In this document: positions 6,423-6,459 of the stretch, in pieces
Layout: each line of letters begins with the position of its first letter
Position numbering within the stretch: position 1 is the stretch's first letter
NCBI GenBank assembly: GCA_050180015.1
Contig: JBFXEO010000169.1
Coordinates: forward strand, 1-6,459
Origin: JBFXEO01 sp050180015
Lineage (GTDB): Bacteria > Bacteroidota > Bacteroidia > Bacteroidales > Tenuifilaceae
DNA: 6,459 bases
Direction: 5' to 3'
The notes under the pieces: generated by a model
The model's database searches: none
The model's input: the letters and a program-made list of their open reading frames with translations, nothing else
Told to the model about the DNA's origin: nothing
Position numbers and translations under genes: made by a program

Positions 6423-6459
6423 TAAGTATCGTAAATTTAAAACAAATTCGTTACATTTT

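Noticed and set aside
1..6459. CRISPR arrays, tRNA or rRNA genes, toxin-antitoxin or phage-defence genes
   Set aside because: I found no regularly spaced repeats, no tRNA-like or rRNA-like sequence and no such protein families in any frame I read.

Overview
The window looks like a piece of a Bacteroidota chromosome. The evidence is the set of protein families, promoter-like boxes of the Bacteroidota TAnnTTTG type in front of two genes, no clear Shine-Dalgarno sequences, a moderately AT-rich host background, and two IS types that are common in that phylum. I cannot name a genus.

Left part (1-3470, all on the minus strand) is a drug/solute efflux operon. Transcription runs from a TetR-family regulator (3470-2886), through a lipoprotein membrane-fusion protein (2816-1788), into an RND inner-membrane pump (1791 and leftward). 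The pump gene overlaps the fusion-protein gene by four bases (ATGA) and runs off the left edge after 597 codons. The usual third part, a TolC-like outer-membrane channel, is not in the window. If present it would lie further left.

Middle part (3471-4559) is a 204-bp divergent control region followed by an AraC-family regulator on the plus strand. The control region holds a promoter-like sequence for each direction, a 7-5-7 inverted repeat just upstream of the tetR start that is a candidate TetR operator, and a 9-bp direct repeat. The layout suggests, but does not prove, that both regulators act on the pump operon.

Right part (4560-6459) is a graveyard of two insertion sequences separated by about 320 bp of AT-rich DNA with no gene I can support. 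The first is a minus-strand IS3-family transposase relic (4612-5331) with three frameshifts and two in-frame stops, although its DD(35)E catalytic triad is still readable. The second is a 773-bp IS5-family element (5650-6422) with near-perfect terminal repeats and a TA duplication. Its transposase has been shortened by internal deletions and has lost all three expected catalytic residues.

I looked for an undescribed system and did not find one. The efflux operon is an ordinary type. The most informative oddities are the state of the two dead IS copies, the sharp GC peak inside the IS3 relic, and the arrangement of the tetR/araC control region.
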